Assembly (NCBI GenBank): GCA_002339015.1 | Contig: DDJC01000035.1 | Coordinates: 1 to 54,455, forward strand | Reading direction: 5' to 3' | Length of the DNA stretch: 54,455 nt | Source of the DNA: Burkholderiales bacterium UBA1834 | GTDB taxonomy: Bacteria > Pseudomonadota > Gammaproteobacteria > Burkholderiales > Burkholderiaceae_C | Shown here: positions 24,230-33,235 of the stretch, piece after piece | Layout of the letters: each line of letters starts with the position of its first letter | Position numbering within the stretch: position 1 is the stretch's first letter | Program-made: the position numbers and the translations under genes | Notes under the pieces: generated by a model | What the model was told of the DNA's origin: nothing | The model's input: only the letters and a program-made list of their open reading frames with translations | The model's database searches: none

Positions 24230-25819
24230 ATGTCATCGCATCGCAAGCCCACCCGAACGGCCGCTCCCACCGAGCAGCCCGAGCACGCCGCGCACTACGC
24301 CGCGCTGGTGGCACGCGATGCGCGCTTTGACGGCCGCTTCTTCGTGGGCGTCACTTCCACCGGCATCTACTGTCGCCCGGTGTGCCGCGTGCGCACGCCC
24401 AAGGCGGCCAACTGCCTCTTCTTCGGTCATGCCGCGGCCGCCGAGCAGGCTGGCTTTCGGCCCTGCCTGCGCTGTCGCCCCGAGCGTGCCCCCGGCCAGG
24501 CCCCCATCGATGCCAGCTCACGGCTGGCCTGGGCCGCCGCCCAGCGCATCCAGGCTGGCGAACTCGATGAGCACGGCATGGAAGGCCTGGCCGCGCGGCT
24601 GGGCATCACCGACCGGCACCTGCGCCGCGTGTTCGCCGACGCCTTCGGCGTCAGCCCCATCGACTACGCACAGACCCAGCGCCTGCTGATGGCCAAGCGC
24701 CTGCTGGCCGACACCTCGCTGCCCGTGACCGACGTGGCCCTGGCCGCCGGCTTCGGCAGCCTGCGTCGATTCAACACGCTGTTCCAGGAACGCTACGGCC
24801 TGGCACCCAGCCAGCTGCGCCGCAACATGCTGGTCTCTCACGACCCAGCCGATGACAAGGCCGGCAGCAGTGACATGGCCACCATGGCCGATGCCAGCAG
24901 CAGCCTGCGTTTCGAGCTGGGCTACCGCCCGCCGCTGGATTGGCCGCGCCTGCTGGCCTTCTTGAGCAAGCGCTGCATCGCCGGCGTGGAGCAGGTCGAT
25001 GGCCTGGCCTACCGACGCACGGTGCGCGTGGGCCAGGGCCAGGGGCCGCAGACGCCTACGGGCTGGCTGGAGGTCACGCAGGCGAATGGCCGCGATGCCC
25101 TGGCCGTTCGCGTGTCTGCAGGGCTGCTGCGTGCCCTGCCCTCGGTGCTGGCCGGCATGCGGCGCCTGTTCGATCTGGATTGCGACCCGCAGGCCGTGAG
25201 CGGGGTGCTGGGCGAGCTGGCGGCCGATGCCCCTGGTCTGCGCGTGCCCGGCGCCTTCGATGGCTTCGAGATGTCCGTGCGGGCGGTACTGGGCCAGCAG
25301 GTCACGGTGCGCGCGGCACACACACTCGCCGGCCGCCTGGCCGTCGCGCTGGGCGAGCCGGTGCAGACACCTTTCACGGGGCTGACGCACCTCTTTCCCA
25401 CCGCGCGCCGTGTGGCTGATGCCTCGTCTGAGGAGATCGGCGCGCTGGGCATCGTGCGCCAGCGCGTGGGCGCCATCCAGGCGCTGGCCCGCGAGGTGGC
25501 CGACAGCCGGCTGGACCTGGGCCCCGCAGCCGATGTCGAGGCCACCATGGCCCAGCTGGAAGCATTACCCGGCATCGGCCGCTGGACGGCCCGCTACATC
25601 GCGCTGCGCGCCCTGGGCTGGCCGGATGCCTGGCCCAGCGGCGACATTGCCCTGCACAAGGCCCTGGGCGTGAACAAGGCCGCCCAGGCCGATGCCATCG
25701 CCGCGGCCTGGAGCCCCTGGCGAGGCTACGCCACCCTGCACCTCTGGCGCCGCCTGAGCGAAGGCCCGCCAACCCCGCCATCACCCTCGACACAGCCCTC
25801 GGCAGGCCCACAATCATGA
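24230..25819 (+). CDS. alkA: Ada-like N-terminus plus AraC HTH fused to AlkA DNA glycosylase
   Basis: 529 residues. Part one (about 18-86) is the Ada zinc/methyl-phosphotriester acceptor domain with Cys48, Cys52, Cys79 and Cys82. Part two (about 95-198) is an AraC-type double HTH. Part three (about 225-510) is a 3-methyladenine DNA glycosylase II of the HhH-GPD superfamily, with ALPGIGRWTARYIALRALG as helix-hairpin-helix and Asp472 in SGDIAL as catalytic aspartate. The protein should sense alkyl damage through phosphotriester transfer, activate transcription and excise alkylated bases. The O6-alkylguanine transferase domain of Ada is not in this protein but in the overlapping next gene. The chosen start MSSHRKPTR is the first Met in frame with the Ada domain. 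Confidence 0.9.
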   Translation: MSSHRKPTRTAAPTEQPEHAAHYAALVARDARFDGRFFVGVTSTGIYCRPVCRVRTPKAANCLFFGHAAAAEQAGFRPCLRCRPERAPGQAPIDASSRLAWAAAQRIQAGELDEHGMEGLAARLGITDRHLRRVFADAFGVSPIDYAQTQRLLMAKRLLADTSLPVTDVALAAGFGSLRRFNTLFQERYGLAPSQLRRNMLVSHDPADDKAGSSDMATMADASSSLRFELGYRPPLDWPRLLAFLSKRCIAGVEQVDGLAYRRTVRVGQGQGPQTPTGWLEVTQANGRDALAVRVSAGLLRALPSVLAGMRRLFDLDCDPQAVSGVLGELAADAPGLRVPGAFDGFEMSVRAVLGQQVTVRAAHTLAGRLAVALGEPVQTPFTGLTHLFPTARRVADASSEEIGALGIVRQRVGAIQALAREVADSRLDLGPAADVEATMAQLEALPGIGRWTARYIALRALGWPDAWPSGDIALHKALGVNKAAQADAIAAAWSPWRGYATLHLWRRLSEGPPTPPSPSTQPSAGPQS

Positions 25820-26334
25820 ACAGCACACCCCACGCCTGGACCACCCATGCCACGCCCCTGGGTCCGATGATCCTGGCCGCGAACGATCTCGGCTTGCTCG
25901 GCGCCTGGTTCGAAGGCCAGCGCCACTTTGCCGGCCCGCGAACCCATTGGGTCAACGATCCGGCCCACGCGCTGCTGCGCCAGGCCGGCGAACAGCTCGA
26001 CGCCTGGTTCGCCCGCGAACTCACACGCTTCGAGCTGCCCCTGGCGCCGGTGGGCACCGCGTTCCAGCAAGCCGTGTGGCAGGCCCTGGCCCGGATCGAT
26101 TTCGGCGCGACGCAGGCCTATGGGCAGGTGGCCCAGGCCATCGGGCGACCCTCCGCCTCGCGCGCGGTGGGGGCGGCGACGGGCCGCAACCCCTGGTCCA
26201 TCATCGTGCCCTGCCACCGCCTGCTGGGCCATGGTGGTGCACTGACCGGCTATGCCGGAGGGCTGGACCGCAAGCAGGCGCTGCTTGCCTTCGAGTGCAG
26301 CGAGCGCCTGCCCATCGTGCGACGCGCGGCCTGA
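25816..26334 (+). CDS. ogt: Methylated-DNA-protein-cysteine S-methyltransferase
   Basis: 172 residues. The acceptor Cys133 lies in the invariant PCHR motif (SIIVPCHRLLG), preceded by AYGQVAQAIGRPSASRAVGAATGRNP, which forms the HTH and Asn hinge of the family. It repairs O6-alkylguanine by one-time transfer to the cysteine. The start codon overlaps the stop of the Ada-AlkA gene in an ATGA tetranucleotide (25816-25819), so the two repair proteins are translationally coupled and probably induced together by alkylation damage. Confidence 0.93.
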   Translation: MNSTPHAWTTHATPLGPMILAANDLGLLGAWFEGQRHFAGPRTHWVNDPAHALLRQAGEQLDAWFARELTRFELPLAPVGTAFQQAVWQALARIDFGATQAYGQVAQAIGRPSASRAVGAATGRNPWSIIVPCHRLLGHGGALTGYAGGLDRKQALLAFECSERLPIVRRAA

Positions 26335-26346
26335 GCCCACCACGCC

Positions 26347-26387
26347 AGCGCCCCGCCTGCCAGGCGCTCGCAACGCTGTTACAGCGT
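26347..26387. terminator. Hairpins between convergent ogt and GAF-like genes
   Basis: Two adjacent inverted repeats: AGCGCC/GGCGCT (26347-26368) and ACGCTG/CAGCGT (26373-26387), the latter enclosing part of the stop codon of the minus-strand gene. No T tract. Probably a shared transcript end. Confidence 0.35.
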
Positions 26388-27272
26388 CAACAGCACCACT
26401 TCGGCCACCTCGCCCTCGCTCACCACGGGCACGGCCACCAGCGCACCATCCGCCAGGGCCTCCACACACGGTACACCGCTCAGGCAGGCCTTGCCGACAG
26501 GGCTGCGGCCGTCCCCCAGGGGCAGGGTGGCGTCGCCCATGGGACCTTGCGCCTCGTCGAACCCGAAGGTGCGTCGCAAGGTGCCTGGCGCGTCTCCCGG
26601 CACCCAGCCCTCTACCCGCTGCGCCACCGGCGTGCGTGCGGATGAGAGCAAGGTCACCACGTACTCGGCCTGCGTCCGGGCAGCCCAGGGCAAGGCCAGA
26701 CCGCGCTCGATGCCCGCGTCATGCGCACTCGCGCCCCGCAGGAAGCGCGGCGCACTGGCCAGATCGTCCATGAACACGGTGTGCCCCTGCTGCCAGGCCA
26801 GACCCGGCAGGCCGGTGCCCCGTGGCAGGTAGGTGTCCTGCGACACGGCCTCCAGCGCATCGGCACCCTGGCTGTAGACGCCTTCGACCAGGGTCATGTC
26901 CGTGGTGACGCGCGGATCGTTGCGCCAGATCTCGATGGCCCCGGCCTGCTGCGCGTCGTCCCCGCAGAACAGCACCAGCACGGCCGTGAGCTCACCCCGC
27001 AAGAACACGGGCAGGGCAATGGCGCTGCTCAAGCCTGCGGCACGCGCAGCCTCGGCCCGCAGGAAAGGCAGGCCATGCAGCTGCTTGAGCAGCATCGGGC
27101 GGCCTTGCTGCCAGGCCAGGCCGGGCAGCCCCTCCCCCAGCCTGAAGCGCATGCCCTGGCTGCTGGTGCAAAAGCCTTGCGCTTCGGGGCCGGCCACGGC
27201 TGCACCATGGGTGAGCACGGTGTGGTCGGCATCGGGCAGCCAGACTTCGGCGACACGGATGAATGTCTTCAT
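26379..27272 (-). CDS. GAF-domain-like protein with internal triplication
   Basis: 297 residues, no catalytic domain. Two copies of a GLPGLAWQQG(R/H) motif begin matching segments at about residues 47 and 155, each followed by (L/F)PFLR or APRFLR and an AIALPVF/GLALPWA strand as in GAF folds; a third, degenerate unit near the C-terminus reads GRSPVGKACLSGVPC ... LVAVPVVSEGEVAEVVLL. This looks like three tandem GAF-like ligand-binding modules. Cys residues near the ends might bind a cofactor, but nothing proves it. The start at 27272 has AAAGG at good spacing. A GTG 18 bases upstream is possible. It lies 64 bases downstream of the AraC-family gene on the same strand and may be co-transcribed with it. 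Confidence 0.7.
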   Translation of the reverse strand: MKTFIRVAEVWLPDADHTVLTHGAAVAGPEAQGFCTSSQGMRFRLGEGLPGLAWQQGRPMLLKQLHGLPFLRAEAARAAGLSSAIALPVFLRGELTAVLVLFCGDDAQQAGAIEIWRNDPRVTTDMTLVEGVYSQGADALEAVSQDTYLPRGTGLPGLAWQQGHTVFMDDLASAPRFLRGASAHDAGIERGLALPWAARTQAEYVVTLLSSARTPVAQRVEGWVPGDAPGTLRRTFGFDEAQGPMGDATLPLGDGRSPVGKACLSGVPCVEALADGALVAVPVVSEGEVAEVVLLTL

Positions 27273-27336
27273 GGCGGGGACCTTTCGCACACAGGCAACG
27301 CCTGTGGACGCGGCAAGATCCGCGCCAAGCCCGCGC

Positions 27337-28230
27337 CTACTGGCCCAGCGCGAAGAAGCGGCTGGGGGGCATGCCCACCGAACGCGTCACCATGGCGGTG
27401 AACGCGCTGGCACTGGCATAGCCCAGCTCGGCGGCGATGTGGCTCATGGGCCGCTTGCGTGCCGACAGTGACAGGGCCTTGGCCAGCAGCACCTGCTGGC
27501 GCCACTGCACGAAGCTGGTCTGCAGTTCATCACGGAACAGCCGTGCCACGGTGCGCGGGCTGGCGCCGACCTCGGCGGCCCAGCCCGCCAGCGTGGTGTG
27601 GCGCCCCGGGTCGTTCAGCACGGCCTCGCACAGCGCGCGCAGGCGCTTGTCCACCGGCAAAGCCACGCCCAGCGGCACCGGCTTGGCCTGGCGCATCTCG
27701 TCGAGAACCAGGGAGGCCAGGCAGCGCTCACGCTCGGTCGGCTTGCCCTCGGGGAACTGGCCGGACGCATCCGGCCCCGGCGCAGGCACCCGGGCCAGTT
27801 CCAGCACCAGCTCGCGCATCAGCGCGGTCACCTCCAGCACCCGGCACGCGCGCCACACGCCCTGCTGGGCGGCCGGCACCATTGGCCCCACCTCGCCAGC
27901 CTGCTGGTGGACATAGACCGTGCGCATGTCCGCATCCTCCAGCACCGTGACCGCGTGCACCACGTGCGGCGGGATCCACACCGCCCGCGACGGCGGCACG
28001 ATGAAGGTGCTGCGCCCCGCCGTGATGCGTGCAACGCCGGTGGCCGAAAACGCCAATTGGCCCCATGCGTGGCCGTGCGGTTCGACCTGCAGATCGGCCG
28101 TGATCACGCGCGCCTTGGCGCGCACGGGCCGCCCCATGCTGGGGCCGTAGCGCTGGGGATCCAGCGGCGGAATGGTGCGCCGCCCGGCGGCTGCCGGCGT
28201 CGACGCGAGGGATGGCGCACGTTTTGGCAT
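27337..28230 (-). CDS. AraC-family transcriptional regulator with cupin sensor
   Basis: 297 residues. The N-terminal half contains a cupin-like sensor (HGHAWGQLAFSATGVARI ... PPSRAVWIPPHVVHAV), and the last 100 residues form the two-helix-turn-helix AraC domain (TLAGWAAEVGASPRTVARLFRDEL; PMSHIAAELGYASASAFTAMVTRSVGMPPS). It is divergent from the MFS transporter, with 64 bases between starts that carry a short palindrome, so it probably controls that transporter. The start at 28230 is preferred over in-frame upstream codons that would reach across the operator-like palindrome. Confidence 0.88.
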   Translation of the reverse strand: MPKRAPSLASTPAAAGRRTIPPLDPQRYGPSMGRPVRAKARVITADLQVEPHGHAWGQLAFSATGVARITAGRSTFIVPPSRAVWIPPHVVHAVTVLEDADMRTVYVHQQAGEVGPMVPAAQQGVWRACRVLEVTALMRELVLELARVPAPGPDASGQFPEGKPTERERCLASLVLDEMRQAKPVPLGVALPVDKRLRALCEAVLNDPGRHTTLAGWAAEVGASPRTVARLFRDELQTSFVQWRQQVLLAKALSLSARKRPMSHIAAELGYASASAFTAMVTRSVGMPPSRFFALGQ

Positions 28231-28235
28231 GATCT

Positions 28236-28250
28236 CGACAGAAATTGTCG
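28236..28250. promoter_or_regulatory. Palindrome in AraC/MFS divergent promoter region
   Basis: CGACA-GAAAT-TGTCG, a 5-bp inverted repeat with a 5-base centre, followed by ATCTATCG. It lies only 6 bases before the regulator start, so binding there could both autorepress and influence the divergent MFS gene. Confidence 0.4.
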
Positions 28251-28294
28251 ATCTATCGTAACCCGGACACATGCCCGGCGCCTACAGTGCGGGC

Positions 28295-29542
28295 ATGAAC
28301 ACGACCACCCTTGACGCCCCGGCGCCTGTCAGCGCCCGGCAGGACGTCACCACCATCGGCCTGATCGGGCTGGCGCACGGCACCTCGCACTTCAACCACA
28401 TGCTGCTGCCGCCGCTGTTCCCGCTGTTCATCCGTGATTTCGGGCTGAGCTATTCGGAGCTGGGTTTGCTGGTGTCGGTGTTCTTCGTGATCTCGGGCGT
28501 GGGACAGGCGATGGCCGGTTTTCTGGTGGACCGCGTGGGGGCGCGGCCAGTGCTGTTCACGGCGCTGGGCCTGTTCACATGTGCCGCGCTGGCCGCCGCC
28601 ACGGCGCAGGGCTACCCCGGGCTGATGCTGGCCGCCGCGCTGGCCGGCTTGGGCAATGCGCCCTTTCACCCGGTGGATTTCACCATCCTGAACAAGCGTG
28701 TGTCGGCAGCACGCCTGGGCCACGCCTTCTCCGTGCACGGCATCACGGGCAATCTGGGCTGGGCATCGGCGCCGATCTTCCTGATCGGGGTGACGGGCTG
28801 GGCCGGGGGCCAGTGGCGCACGGCCTACCTGGCGGCCGCGCTGGTGTCGCTGACCGTGCTGGTGCTGCTGGTGCTCAACCGCGATGCCATCGACGACCGG
28901 CAAGGCCAGTGGGACAGCGCCGCCCAACCCGGCGCGCAGGCTGCCGCGCCCCACCAAGAGCACCCGATGGCCTTCCTGAAGCTGCCCTCGGTGTGGCTGT
29001 GCTTCTCGTTCTTCTTCTGGACCACGGCGGCACTGAGCGCCATCCAGAGCTTTTCCAGCCCCGCGCTGATGCGCATCTACGGCCTGCCCGAATCGGTCAC
29101 AGCCTTCGTGGTAACGGGCTACATGCTGTGCGGTGCGGCCGGCATGGTGATCGGCGGCTTCCTGGTGGCGCGCGTGGCCAGACTCGAGCGCACCATCGCG
29201 ATCGCCATGGCCCTGGCGGCCGGATTGCTGCTGCTCACGGCCACCGGCTGGCTGCCGCCCTATATCGCGGCCGGTGCCGCCGCGCTGGCCGGCTTCGGCA
29301 CAGGCTTGGCCGGGCCGTCGCGCGACATGCTCATCAAGCGCGCCGCGCCTCCGGGCGCGACCGGCCGGGTCTACGGCACGGTGTACTCCGGGCTGGACGT
29401 GGGCTTTGCCGTGGCTGCGCCGGTGTTCGGGTTCATGCTGGACCATGGTCAGGCCCATGGCGTGTTCTACGGCGCAGCGCTGGTGCTGGTGCTGGGCATT
29501 GCCTCCGCAGCGCTGGTGGGCTTGCGGCTCAACAAAGGCTAG
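28295..29542 (+). CDS. MFS transporter (fosmidomycin-resistance-like)
   Basis: 415 residues with twelve predicted membrane helices split by a hydrophilic central loop (about 205-235). The start HGTSHFNHMLLPPLFPLF and the DRVGARP loop between helices 2 and 3 match the Fsr-like branch of the major facilitator superfamily, drug:proton antiporters. Substrate is unknown. Start at 28295 gives MNTTTLDAPAPV and a first helix at the usual distance; ATG at 28271 is an alternative. Expression is likely under the divergent AraC regulator. Confidence 0.85.
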   Translation: MNTTTLDAPAPVSARQDVTTIGLIGLAHGTSHFNHMLLPPLFPLFIRDFGLSYSELGLLVSVFFVISGVGQAMAGFLVDRVGARPVLFTALGLFTCAALAAATAQGYPGLMLAAALAGLGNAPFHPVDFTILNKRVSAARLGHAFSVHGITGNLGWASAPIFLIGVTGWAGGQWRTAYLAAALVSLTVLVLLVLNRDAIDDRQGQWDSAAQPGAQAAAPHQEHPMAFLKLPSVWLCFSFFFWTTAALSAIQSFSSPALMRIYGLPESVTAFVVTGYMLCGAAGMVIGGFLVARVARLERTIAIAMALAAGLLLLTATGWLPPYIAAGAAALAGFGTGLAGPSRDMLIKRAAPPGATGRVYGTVYSGLDVGFAVAAPVFGFMLDHGQAHGVFYGAALVLVLGIASAALVGLRLNKG

Positions 29543-29640
29543 GCGCAAAGCTGCATGCAGGGCAGCCTGCTGTCAGCCATGACCTACAGCAGGTTCGGGG
29601 CACGCTGCCGTGGCAAACAGGGGCTGTCCGACGCCCGCGC

Positions 29641-29681
29641 GGATGGGCGGTTCCTAGACTGAAGCCTGTCATCGCCCATCC
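29641..29681. repeat. Inverted repeat ahead of the small secreted protein gene
   Basis: Perfect 9-bp arms GGATGGGCG (29641-29649) and CGCCCATCC (29673-29681) separated by 23 bases. It lies about 30-70 bases before the next gene and could be an operator or the end of the MFS transcript. Confidence 0.5.
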
Positions 29682-29708
29682 CGCCGGGCTGCCAGAAGGA
29701 GCATCAGC

Positions 29709-30161
29709 ATGCCTCGTCACGACCATCCTGCACGGACCTCTCACCAAGGCCTGAGCCTGCGCGCCATCGGCGCCATGGCGGTGGCACTGAGCGCGGCCAC
29801 GGTGTTCGCTGTCGAGTCTTTCGCGGACAGCAGCGCGCCATCGACCTACGCGCGCGAGCGCGCCGCCTGCATGGATGGCAGCTCACAGCAGGATTCCGCC
29901 ACGTGCTTGAAGGAAGCCGGCGCCGCACGCGACGAAGCACGGCATGGTCACCTGGGCGCCAGCGCCCGGCCCAGCGATCTCCAGGCCAACGCCACCGCCC
30001 GCTGCAACGCATTGCCCGCGAAGGACAGGGCGGATTGCGTCGCTCGCATCCACGGCGCCGGGACGACAAGCGGCAGCGTGAAAGAAGGCGGGATCTACCG
30101 CGAACTGGTGAGCACCACACCCGCGCCACCAGCCCCGCGACCTGCGCTGCCGCAGAACTGA
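29709..30161 (+). CDS. Hypothetical exported Cys-containing protein
   Basis: 150 residues. An N-terminal hydrophobic helix (LRAIGAMAVALSAATVFAVESFA) acts as signal sequence or anchor. The mature part has four Cys in two pairs, RAACMDGSS...SATCLKEAG and ATARCNALP...RADCVARIHG, suggesting two disulphides in the periplasm, and a Pro-rich tail. No domain of known function. AAGGAG shortly before the ATG supports the start. The sequence resembles small conserved hypotheticals of Burkholderiales, though I cannot name a family. Confidence 0.72.
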   Translation: MPRHDHPARTSHQGLSLRAIGAMAVALSAATVFAVESFADSSAPSTYARERAACMDGSSQQDSATCLKEAGAARDEARHGHLGASARPSDLQANATARCNALPAKDRADCVARIHGAGTTSGSVKEGGIYRELVSTTPAPPAPRPALPQN

Positions 30162-30349
30162 CCCGAACACGGTACCGCTGTGCAGCAGGCGCCGCGTGAT
30201 GCGTGCCACCCTGCGGAAGCGCTTCCCACCACACTGCCAGATTCGCCTAGGATGGCCTCGCGTTCCGGTTCCACGTGGCCGGCGCGCGTCCTGCTGAGCA
30301 AACCGAAGCGCCCAGCGCTCCACCCCACGCCAAAGCAAAGGCCATCATC

Positions 30350-31534
30350 ATGAGAGAAGCCGTCATCGTTTCGACCGCCCGTTCGCCCATCGGCCGGGCC
30401 TTCAAGGGCGCCTTGAACAACATCAAGTCCCCCACGCTCATGGCGCACGCGCTGTCGCATGCGGCCTCGCGCGCCGGTCTGGAGGGCGGCGAGATCGACG
30501 ATGTGGTCGTGGGCGCCGTGCTCACCGCGGGCACTGCTGGCGGCAACCTGGCGCGCACCGCCCTGCTGGCTGCGGGCTTTCCGGTCGAGGTGTCCGGCCA
30601 GACCATGGACCGCCAGTGCGCCTCGGGCCTGATGGCGATCGCCACGGCGGCCAAGCAGATCATCGTCGATGGCATGGCCATCACGGTGGCCGGCGGCCAG
30701 GACAACATCAGCGGCCTGCAGCAGCGCTACTTCGAGTGGGTGGGCCGCGAGCGGGATCCCAATGTGATCGCCCATGCCAGCGAAGCCTACATGCCCATGC
30801 TGCAGACGGCAGAGTTCGTCGCGAAGAAGTACGGCATCTCGCGCGAGGCGCAGGATCGCTATTCGCTCGAATCGCAAAGGCGCACGGCCGCCGCACAGCA
30901 GGCCGGCCTGTTCAAGGACGAGATCGTGCCCATCCAGGCCCAGATGGCCGTGCGCGCCAAGGGCTCTGACGAGGTCACCTTCCAGGACGTGCTGCTGTCG
31001 CAGGACGAAGGCAACCGGCCCGACACCACGTATGAAGGCCTGGCCAGCCTCAAGCCCGTGATCGACGGCGGCGTGATCACGGCCGGCAATGCCAGCCAGC
31101 TCTCCGATGGCGCCAGCGCCAGCGTGCTGATGGAGCGCGCCACGGCCGAAAAGCGCGGCCTGCAGGTGCTGGGCATCTACAGGGGCATGACCGTGGCCGG
31201 CTGCGCGCCGGAAGAAATGGGCATCGGCCCGGTCTATGCCATCCCCAAGCTGCTCAAGCAGCATGGCCTGAAGGTCGACGACATCGACCTGTGGGAGCTC
31301 AACGAAGCCTTCGCCGTGCAGACCCTGTACTGCCGCGACACCCTGGGCATCGACCCGGCCAAATACAACGTCAATGGCGGCGCCATCAGCATCGGCCACC
31401 CCTACGGGATGAGCGGTGCGCGCATGGTGGGACATGCCCTGCTGGAGGGCCGTCGTCGCAAGGCCAAGCACGTGGTGGTCAGCATGTGCATCGGTGGCGG
31501 CATGGGCGCCGCGGCCTTGTTCGAAGTTGCCTGA
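30350..31534 (+). CDS. Thiolase (acetyl-CoA acetyltransferase)
   Basis: 394 residues. The acyl-accepting Cys90 is in MDRQCASGLMAI, the second pair His350 and Cys380 are in GGAISIGHPYGMSGAR and SMCIGGGMGAA, and NEAFA is present, so the enzyme should be active in condensation or cleavage of 3-ketoacyl-CoA. Sequence cannot separate biosynthetic acetoacetyl-CoA thiolase from a 3-ketoacyl-CoA thiolase of beta-oxidation. The ATG at 30350 gives the normal N-terminus MREAVIVSTARSPIG with AAAGG nearby; the longer upstream frame is not protein-like. A bidirectional terminator follows. Confidence 0.9.
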   Translation: MREAVIVSTARSPIGRAFKGALNNIKSPTLMAHALSHAASRAGLEGGEIDDVVVGAVLTAGTAGGNLARTALLAAGFPVEVSGQTMDRQCASGLMAIATAAKQIIVDGMAITVAGGQDNISGLQQRYFEWVGRERDPNVIAHASEAYMPMLQTAEFVAKKYGISREAQDRYSLESQRRTAAAQQAGLFKDEIVPIQAQMAVRAKGSDEVTFQDVLLSQDEGNRPDTTYEGLASLKPVIDGGVITAGNASQLSDGASASVLMERATAEKRGLQVLGIYRGMTVAGCAPEEMGIGPVYAIPKLLKQHGLKVDDIDLWELNEAFAVQTLYCRDTLGIDPAKYNVNGGAISIGHPYGMSGARMVGHALLEGRRRKAKHVVVSMCIGGGMGAAALFEVA

Positions 31535-31574
31535 TCCGACCCGGACTGCACACTGCGCAGGGCGCGGAAAAGGC

Positions 31575-31600
31575 AAGAGGGCGCTTGTAGCGCCCTCTTT
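31575..31600. terminator. Bidirectional terminator between thiolase and dctA
   Basis: Perfect 10-bp stem AAGAGGGCGC/GCGCCCTCTT with a TTGTA loop; the plus strand continues in T, and the minus strand continues with GCCTTTTCC. It lies between the convergent stops. Confidence 0.85.
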
Positions 31601-31651
31601 GCCCGGGAGCCGCCCGCGTGCTTCACGCGGCGGGCCCCACCATCAGGTCAT

Positions 31652-33058
31652 TCAGGCACGTGCCTGCACCGCCCCCTCACCGCTGGCCACCACATGCGCT
31701 GGCGCGGCGGGCAGCAGCTCTTCGATGGCATCGGCGGGCGAGGGCTCGACCTGGGCCGGCGGGGCCACCTTGCCATCGAGCACCTCGTTCAGGCGCCCGG
31801 TGTCGAGCTGCTTGCACCATTTGGCGACCACCAACGTGGCCACGCCGTTGCCCACCAGGTTGGTCAGGGCGCGGGCCTCGCTCATGAAGCGATCGATGCC
31901 CAGGATCAGCGCCAGGCCGGCCACCGGTACACCACCCACCGCACTCAGCGTGGCAGCCAGCACGATGAAGCCCGAGCCCGTGACGCCGGCGGCACCCTTG
32001 CTGGTGACCAGCAGCACGGCCAGCAGGGTCAGCTGCTGCGTGATGGTCATCGGCGTGTCCGTGGCCTGGGCAATGAACACGGCGGCCATCGTCAGGTAGA
32101 TCGAGGTGCCATCCAGGTTGAAGGAGTAGCCCGTGGGGATCACCAGGCCCACCACCGACTTGTGCGCACCGGCATGCTCCAGCTTGGCCATCATGCGGGG
32201 CAGCACGCTTTCGCTCGACGAGGTCCCCAGCACGATCAGCAGCTCATCCTTGATGTAGCGGATGAAGCGCGTCACGCTGAAGCCGTGGGCACGGGCGATC
32301 ACGCCCAGCACACCCAGCACGAAGATCAGGCAGGTCAGGTAGAAGGTGGCCATCAGCTGGGCCAGTTGCTGCAGCGTCTCCACGCCGTACTTGCCGATGG
32401 TGAAGGCCATGGCGCCGAAGGCACCGATGGGCGCAACCTTCATCACGATGCCGACAATGGCAAACAGCACATGGGAGAACTTGTCGATGAAGTGGAACAC
32501 GATGCTCTGGCGGCCACCGAAGCGCTGCAGCGCGAAACCGAACAGGATCGAGAACAGCAGCACCTGCAGGATGTCGCCCTTGGCGAATGCATCGACCACG
32601 CTGGTGGGGATGATGTTCATCAGGAACTCGGTCGTGGTCGCCATCTTGTGCGGGCCCACGTAGGCGGCGATGCTCTTGGTGTCCAGCGAGTGCGGATCGA
32701 TGTGCATGCCCTCGCCGGGCTTGATCACGTTGACCACGATCAGGCCGATGACCAGGGCGATGGTGCTGACGATCTCGAAGTACAGCAACGCCATGCCGCC
32801 GGTCTTGCCGACCTTCTTCATGTCGTCCATGCCGGCGATGCCAACGACGACGGTGCAAAAGATGATCGGGGCAATGATCATCTTGATCAGACGAATGAAG
32901 CCGTCACCCAGCGGTTTCATGGCCTCGCCGGTCTGCGGGGCGAAATGGCCCAGCAGCACACCGATGGCGATGGCCGTGAGCACCTGCACGTACAGCGATG
33001 TGTACCAGGCAGGCCTGGTTTGAGTGGCAGCAGGAATGGGTAGGGTCTGGGTCGTCAT
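31652..33058 (-). CDS. dctA: Dicarboxylate/amino acid:cation symporter DctA
   Basis: 468 residues of the DAACS family (Na+ or H+ coupled uptake of C4-dicarboxylates such as succinate, fumarate, malate). The hairpin motif GTSSSESVLPRMM and the helix-7 to hairpin-2 sequence PTGYSFNLDGTSIYLTMAAVFIAQA are intact, and the N-terminal SLYVQVLTAIAIGVLLGHFAP is typical of DctA. The last 45 residues are an Ala/Pro-rich cytosolic tail. The start at 33058 has GAGGTG upstream; the extra 47 in-frame codons are not protein-like. No dctBD sensor pair is in the window. Confidence 0.93.
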   Translation of the reverse strand: MTTQTLPIPAATQTRPAWYTSLYVQVLTAIAIGVLLGHFAPQTGEAMKPLGDGFIRLIKMIIAPIIFCTVVVGIAGMDDMKKVGKTGGMALLYFEIVSTIALVIGLIVVNVIKPGEGMHIDPHSLDTKSIAAYVGPHKMATTTEFLMNIIPTSVVDAFAKGDILQVLLFSILFGFALQRFGGRQSIVFHFIDKFSHVLFAIVGIVMKVAPIGAFGAMAFTIGKYGVETLQQLAQLMATFYLTCLIFVLGVLGVIARAHGFSVTRFIRYIKDELLIVLGTSSSESVLPRMMAKLEHAGAHKSVVGLVIPTGYSFNLDGTSIYLTMAAVFIAQATDTPMTITQQLTLLAVLLVTSKGAAGVTGSGFIVLAATLSAVGGVPVAGLALILGIDRFMSEARALTNLVGNGVATLVVAKWCKQLDTGRLNEVLDGKVAPPAQVEPSPADAIEELLPAAPAHVVASGEGAVQARA

Positions 33059-33235
33059 GGGCTCACCTCGCAACGGTCGCAAGGATGCCGAAAACAGCCC
33101 ACAGGCGGGATTGTGGACTTCCACACAACGGGCCGGGCGAGGCTGAACCCAGCCCCGCAGCATGGCAGAAACCCTAGGTTTACCCCCTCGACGCTCCAAG
33201 CTGGGGCATGAGCCGGCAGCGGGTTCAGCAGATGT

